Positions 37,206 to 40,777 of a DNA stretch of 40,777 bases are shown here, in pieces. The notes beneath the pieces were generated by a model. It worked only from the letters and a program-made list of their open reading frames with translations. It made no database searches and had not been told where the DNA came from. Both the position numbers and the translations under genes were made by a program. Position 1 is the stretch's first letter. Each line of letters opens with the position of its first letter. Source of the stretch: Methanothrix sp. (lineage in GTDB: Archaea > Halobacteriota > Methanosarcinia > Methanotrichales > Methanotrichaceae); assembly GCA_025361645.1 (NCBI GenBank), contig JANYKI010000107.1, forward strand, positions 1-40,777. The letters are read 5' to 3'.

Positions 37206-38239
37206 TTTATCACATCTATCTGTTTTTCTCTTTGCGGCCGAAATCGCCGGGACTGGGATGGCGCCAGAACCTGGGCCGATTTCACGCCCGTAATTATGGC
37301 CATCAGTCTCACCTTTCCGGTAAATTCGGGACGAATTCTTGCTCCCCAGATGACGTTGGCCTTGGGGTCCAGTTCTTGAGTAAGCGCCCCGGCTATGGCG
37401 GCTGCCTCTTTCATGGTCATATCCGGCCCGCCGGTCATGTGCAGAAGGCAGGCCCCAGCACCGCGATAGTCTACGTCGAGCAGGGGATTTTTCAAAGCTG
37501 CGCGCACTATCTTCTCCGGGCTGCTTTTTATCTTACTTTCGCCCACAAACATGAAGGATGCCCCACCGGCGCCCATAACGGTGCAAACGTCGGCAAAGTC
37601 CAGATTGATGAGGGAGGGACTTGTCAGGGTCTCGCAGATGCCCTGCACGATCTCGGCGATGATCTGATCGACAAACGAAAAGGCGTGCAAAAAGGGCAGA
37701 TGGGGCGCGCATTCTAAAAGGCGGTTGTTATCCATGACGATTGAGGTATCGGCGTAGCCAGACAGCGCCTCCAACCCCTCCTCGGCCACAAAGATGCGTG
37801 CCCTCTCCAGGTGAAAGGGCGTGGTCACCATGGCCACCACAATTGCGCCCCGCTCTTTGGCCAGGCGGGCCACGACCGGGGCCGATCCCGTGCCCGTGCC
37901 GCCGCCCAAGCCCGCGATCACGAAAACCAGGTCGGCTCCCCGCAGCATGCTCTCCAGCTCGGCTGCGGCCAGTTCGGCGGCCTTTCGGCCCACCTTGGGA
38001 TCGCCGCCCGCGCCCATGCCCCTGGTGAGCTTTTGCCCAATCAGGATCTTCTCATCCGCCTGGGCCGTTTTCAGTTGCTGGTTGTCTGTGTTGATGGCTA
38101 TGGTCTTTGCCCCGGTTAGATTCATCCTGGCCAGCCGGCTCACGGTGTTATTGCCTGCACCCCCGCAGCCGACGACCAGGATCTTGGGCATGCCAAAACC
38201 GTCTTCGTATTCTTTAGACTCACGTAGATCTGACTGCAA
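37202..38239 (-). CDS. ftsZ: Cell division protein FtsZ (archaeal)
   Basis: ILVVGCGGAGNNTVSRL, tubulin signature GLGGGTGTGSAPVVA, NTDNQQL, RGMGAGGDPKVGRKAAE. Confidence 0.95.
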   Translation of the reverse strand: MQSDLRESKEYEDGFGMPKILVVGCGGAGNNTVSRLARMNLTGAKTIAINTDNQQLKTAQADEKILIGQKLTRGMGAGGDPKVGRKAAELAAAELESMLRGADLVFVIAGLGGGTGTGSAPVVARLAKERGAIVVAMVTTPFHLERARIFVAEEGLEALSGYADTSIVMDNNRLLECAPHLPFLHAFSFVDQIIAEIVQGICETLTSPSLINLDFADVCTVMGAGGASFMFVGESKIKSSPEKIVRAALKNPLLDVDYRGAGACLLHMTGGPDMTMKEAAAIAGALTQELDPKANVIWGARIRPEFTGKVRLMAIITGVKSAQVLAPSQSRRFRPQREKQIDVIK

Positions 38240-38432
38240 TTGCCTTTTTCCCCCTCATTGCTTAGCATAACTAAATAGCGATATATGTTAATAATTATTG
38301 CGGATAAGTGCTTGAACGCTTTAAAGTCGTTTGTAGACAATTGAGACAACGACCCATCTACGCCCCTCAGCACTCCAATTGCTTCTCCAATCCCTAGGTT
38401 TAAATCTTTTGAAGATTCAATATATACCTGAC

Positions 38433-38687
38433 ATGTTCTGTGAATATATTCATGCGGCGCTGTCCAAAGCAACTTATGAGATCATTGAAGACGAAGAACC
38501 ATTTTACGGAGAGATTTCAGAACTGCGAGGTGTCTGGGCAATCGGAAAAAACCTGGAAGAATGCCGTGAAAATTTAAAAGGCGTTGTCGAAGGCTGGATC
38601 GCTTTGAGGTTGAGGTTGGGGCTGGCAATCCCTCCTGTCGGCGGGCATACCATAGAAACACCCAGCAGGGTTGAAGCAGTTGTCTAG
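38433..38687 (+). CDS. HicB-like antitoxin-family protein, no adjacent HicA
   Basis: ATYEIIEDEEPFYGEISELRGVWAIGKNLEECRENLKGVVEGWIALRLRLGLAIPPVGG; ORF 38379..38687. Confidence 0.8.
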   Translation: MFCEYIHAALSKATYEIIEDEEPFYGEISELRGVWAIGKNLEECRENLKGVVEGWIALRLRLGLAIPPVGGHTIETPSRVEAVV

Positions 38688-38695
38688 GATTACAA

Positions 38696-39106
38696 ATGTC
38701 ATTACTACGGGGCGCAGATGATCTGACAGAGTTCATCGCCGAGAACTACATCGGTCGCGTGGTCGAGGTGGGGGTGGGCTACTTTGCCGATGTGGCCCTG
38801 GGCCTGCAAGCGCGGGGCCTGGATGTGGTGCTCACCGATAAAGAGGAGCGGCTCTTGGGCAGCCTGCGGGTGGAAAAAGACGACATATTCTCGCCCCGGT
38901 TGGAGCTGTACCGGGGGGCAAGCCTGCTCTACTCCATCCGCCCGCCTCTGGAGCTGCAACTGGCCATGGGCCTGCTGGCCTTGAAATTGGGTGCGGATGT
39001 CCTGGTCCGGCCGCTGATGGACGAGGTGGCAGAGCTGCCGGGCTTCACCCGGCGGCTGGTCAATCGCGGGGAAGCGAGGTTCTATCTGTTTTCGGCGAAG
39101 GCATAG
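38696..39106 (+). CDS. UPF0146 family protein
   Basis: FIAENYIGRVVEVGVGYFADVALGL...VVLTDKE...YSIRPPLELQ. Confidence 0.88.
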   Translation: MSLLRGADDLTEFIAENYIGRVVEVGVGYFADVALGLQARGLDVVLTDKEERLLGSLRVEKDDIFSPRLELYRGASLLYSIRPPLELQLAMGLLALKLGADVLVRPLMDEVAELPGFTRRLVNRGEARFYLFSAKA

Positions 39107-39751
39107 CGTGGGCGAGCCTTTTGGGGGCATCCCTCTTGAACTACTTTCCGTGACCTGCTGCCCTCGCCCGCCCTGTCCGGGCTGCGCATGCACGAGAGGC
39201 CACGTGGGCCAAAGGCCGTCCTGCTGCAAAGCTTCAGAAGAGCTAGGAGCGGTTGAGGCACGCATACCTGGGCAGAAAAAAAAGGCAACAAGAGATACGA
39301 TGCAGAAAAACCCGATTAGAGAACCCAAAGAATGTATGGGAGAGCCTTTAAGATGTATCTAACCGGTACGATTTGATGCTTCTCGGAGGCTCCTATAAAT
39401 TGATAGTATTTTAAATTTAATTAAATCTGCAGAGTGCCATTAATGATGAAGGATATGATCCATAGAATAACCCTCTGCAAGGAATTCTCGCGAAATAGCC
39501 GCATGCTCTCCCAGCCGGATAGAAGACCGCCATCCATCCACCCTTGGCCGGCAGCTCGATAGAGTGCACAGAAGGCTGCTAGGGGAATGGGAGTGTATCG
39601 AAAGATAGATATCTAATATGTGCAAAAAGATATGATTCAAGACCTGAACCTCGCTTCCCCAATTGCAGTGTACTCGGGCTTTTTAGTTCAAAAAGCGGCA
39701 TTTTTTGGGGGCCTGACAAGTCCATAGATTTACGCAAAGAGGTGTTAAGAC

Positions 39752-40252
39752 ATGAAAAAAGCAAACGCGTTTCTGGTCGTTATTGTATTGCTTATCGTTG
39801 CAATAAGTATGGTTAATGCAGCTCAACCAGTTATCCGTCCTGGTAAATCGATTGAATCAATGCAAAACCCACAGCTAAATGCACCCACTATCAACATCAT
39901 TTTAATAAAAATAGCACCAGCTTCACCTGGCAACAGCGAGCCAGTAAATGTCGGTGTCAAGGTTATATCCGGTGCGACTCACCAGGATATTTGTGGATTG
40001 GATGCATCCAATTTTAATTTGGACACGCTTACAGTACCGCCTGGCGGTCCGGCTATCGTTATAAAAAATGTCTTCCCCACATCTTCAGTCGCTATAAACC
40101 AACCAGTAAGCTGTGACTATTGGCTCTACCTAGTCCCAACCTCGTACCAGGGTAACCAATATACCTGGTTAACAGGAACGTATACGCTTAAATTATATTA
40201 TGTAGCTAATGGGCAACAACTCGCTAATAGAACGTTTAGCTTTAGAGTTTAA
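39752..40252 (+). CDS. Secreted hypothetical protein
   Basis: Signal peptide MKKANAFLVVIVLLIVAISMVNA; β-rich, 166 aa. Confidence 0.7.
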   Translation: MKKANAFLVVIVLLIVAISMVNAAQPVIRPGKSIESMQNPQLNAPTINIILIKIAPASPGNSEPVNVGVKVISGATHQDICGLDASNFNLDTLTVPPGGPAIVIKNVFPTSSVAINQPVSCDYWLYLVPTSYQGNQYTWLTGTYTLKLYYVANGQQLANRTFSFRV

Positions 40253-40381
40253 AATGTGCCGATCCCAAGTATTACGTGATGAGGGACAAAAATTGGTAGG
40301 GTTAGCTGAGCCGGCACAGCGTGCGGGCTCAAGCCGTAATCTTGGTCTTGGCGATGTACTACCATCGTCCCAACGCCGGAC

Positions 40382-40390
40382 TTTATAAAG
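40382..40390 (+). promoter_or_regulatory. Putative TATA box upstream of TBP gene
   Basis: TTTATAAAG about 25-30 nt before the ATG at 40414. Confidence 0.55.
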
Positions 40391-40413
40391 AGTGATTTGG
40401 AATACACTTGCTT

Positions 40414-40777
40414 ATGGAGTCCACAATAAACATCGAGAACGTGGTGGCATCCACCAAGCTGGCAGAAGCGTTCGACCTGCACAAGATCGACGCCGAGCTG
40501 GAGGGGGCCGAGTACAACAAGAAGAAGTTCCCCGGTCTTGTCTACAGAGTCAAGGTCCCTAAAGCTGCATTTCTCATATTCACTTCCGGCAAGGTAGTAT
40601 GCACCGGATCCAAGAACGTCGAGGATGTTAGCACGGCTATCATCAATCTGGCCAAAATGCTCAAGTCCATCGGCTTCGAGAATATCAATATGGAGCCCGA
40701 GATCCACATTCAGAATGTTGTGGCTTCTGCCGACCTGAAGACCCGTTTGAACATGAACGCCGTCGCCCTGGGCCTGG
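40414..40777 (+). CDS. tbp: TATA-box-binding protein (truncated by window end)
   Basis: [72 protein letters not shown]...[10 protein letters not shown]; open to window edge. Confidence 0.95.
   Translation, partial: MESTINIENVVASTKLAEAFDLHKIDAELEGAEYNKKKFPGLVYRVKVPKAAFLIFTSGKVVCTGSKNVEDVSTAIINLAKMLKSIGFENINMEPEIHIQNVVASADLKTRLNMNAVALGL

Noticed and set aside
38140-38472. 110-aa minus-strand ORF overlapping the 5' end of ftsZ and the HicB-like gene
   Set aside because: Overlaps ftsZ in another frame and is antisense to the start of the HicB-like gene; not supported.
39108-39362. 84-aa Cys-rich ORF immediately after UPF0146
   Set aside because: GTG start, biased composition and no family resemblance; could be coding but evidence is insufficient.
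39440-39750. Intergenic region upstream of the secreted protein, considered for an ncRNA
   Set aside because: No clear stem-loop set, tRNA-like fold or CRISPR-type repetition could be identified by eye.
1-40777. CRISPR arrays, tRNA or rRNA genes
   Set aside because: No regularly spaced direct repeats with unique spacers, no tRNA cloverleaf and no rRNA signature were recognised anywhere in the window.

Overview
The window looks like a methanogenic archaeon, most like Methanothrix/Methanosaeta. Supporting genes are rps17e, TBP, a type II 3-dehydroquinate synthase with type I dehydroquinase, a single-chain ADP-forming acetate-CoA ligase, archaeal FtsZ, UPF0216/UPF0146, and large DUF11-repeat envelope proteins. 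All calls are from reading the sequence and the supplied ORFs; no database search was run. From left to right: (i) 0-5.5 kb is an accessory, defence-like island. It holds a truncated membrane protein, fragments resembling type I restriction HsdS and possibly HsdR, an orphan hypothetical protein, and an AAA ATPase + DUF4276 pair. (ii) 5.6-9.8 kb is housekeeping: UPF0216, a helical-repeat protein, thiD, rps17e, dapA, dapB. (iii) 10-21 kb encodes secreted or surface proteins, including two ~1,400 aa repeat proteins and a PKD protein that share a recurring Ig-like domain. (iv) 21-28 kb is an ABC exporter cluster with wHTH regulators, a Cys/His-rich small protein (apparently frameshifted at a G5 run) and a Cys-less thioredoxin-like secreted protein. 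(v) 28.4-40.8 kb is metabolism and core functions, with an internally deleted TnpB, an IS630-like fragment, and FtsZ followed by an ATGA-overlapping 31-aa transmembrane microprotein absent from the ORF track. Best candidates for follow-up are the AAA/DUF4276 pair in hsd debris, the FtsZ-coupled microprotein, the Methanothrix-style surface-protein cassette, and the metal/redox-like ABC cluster.
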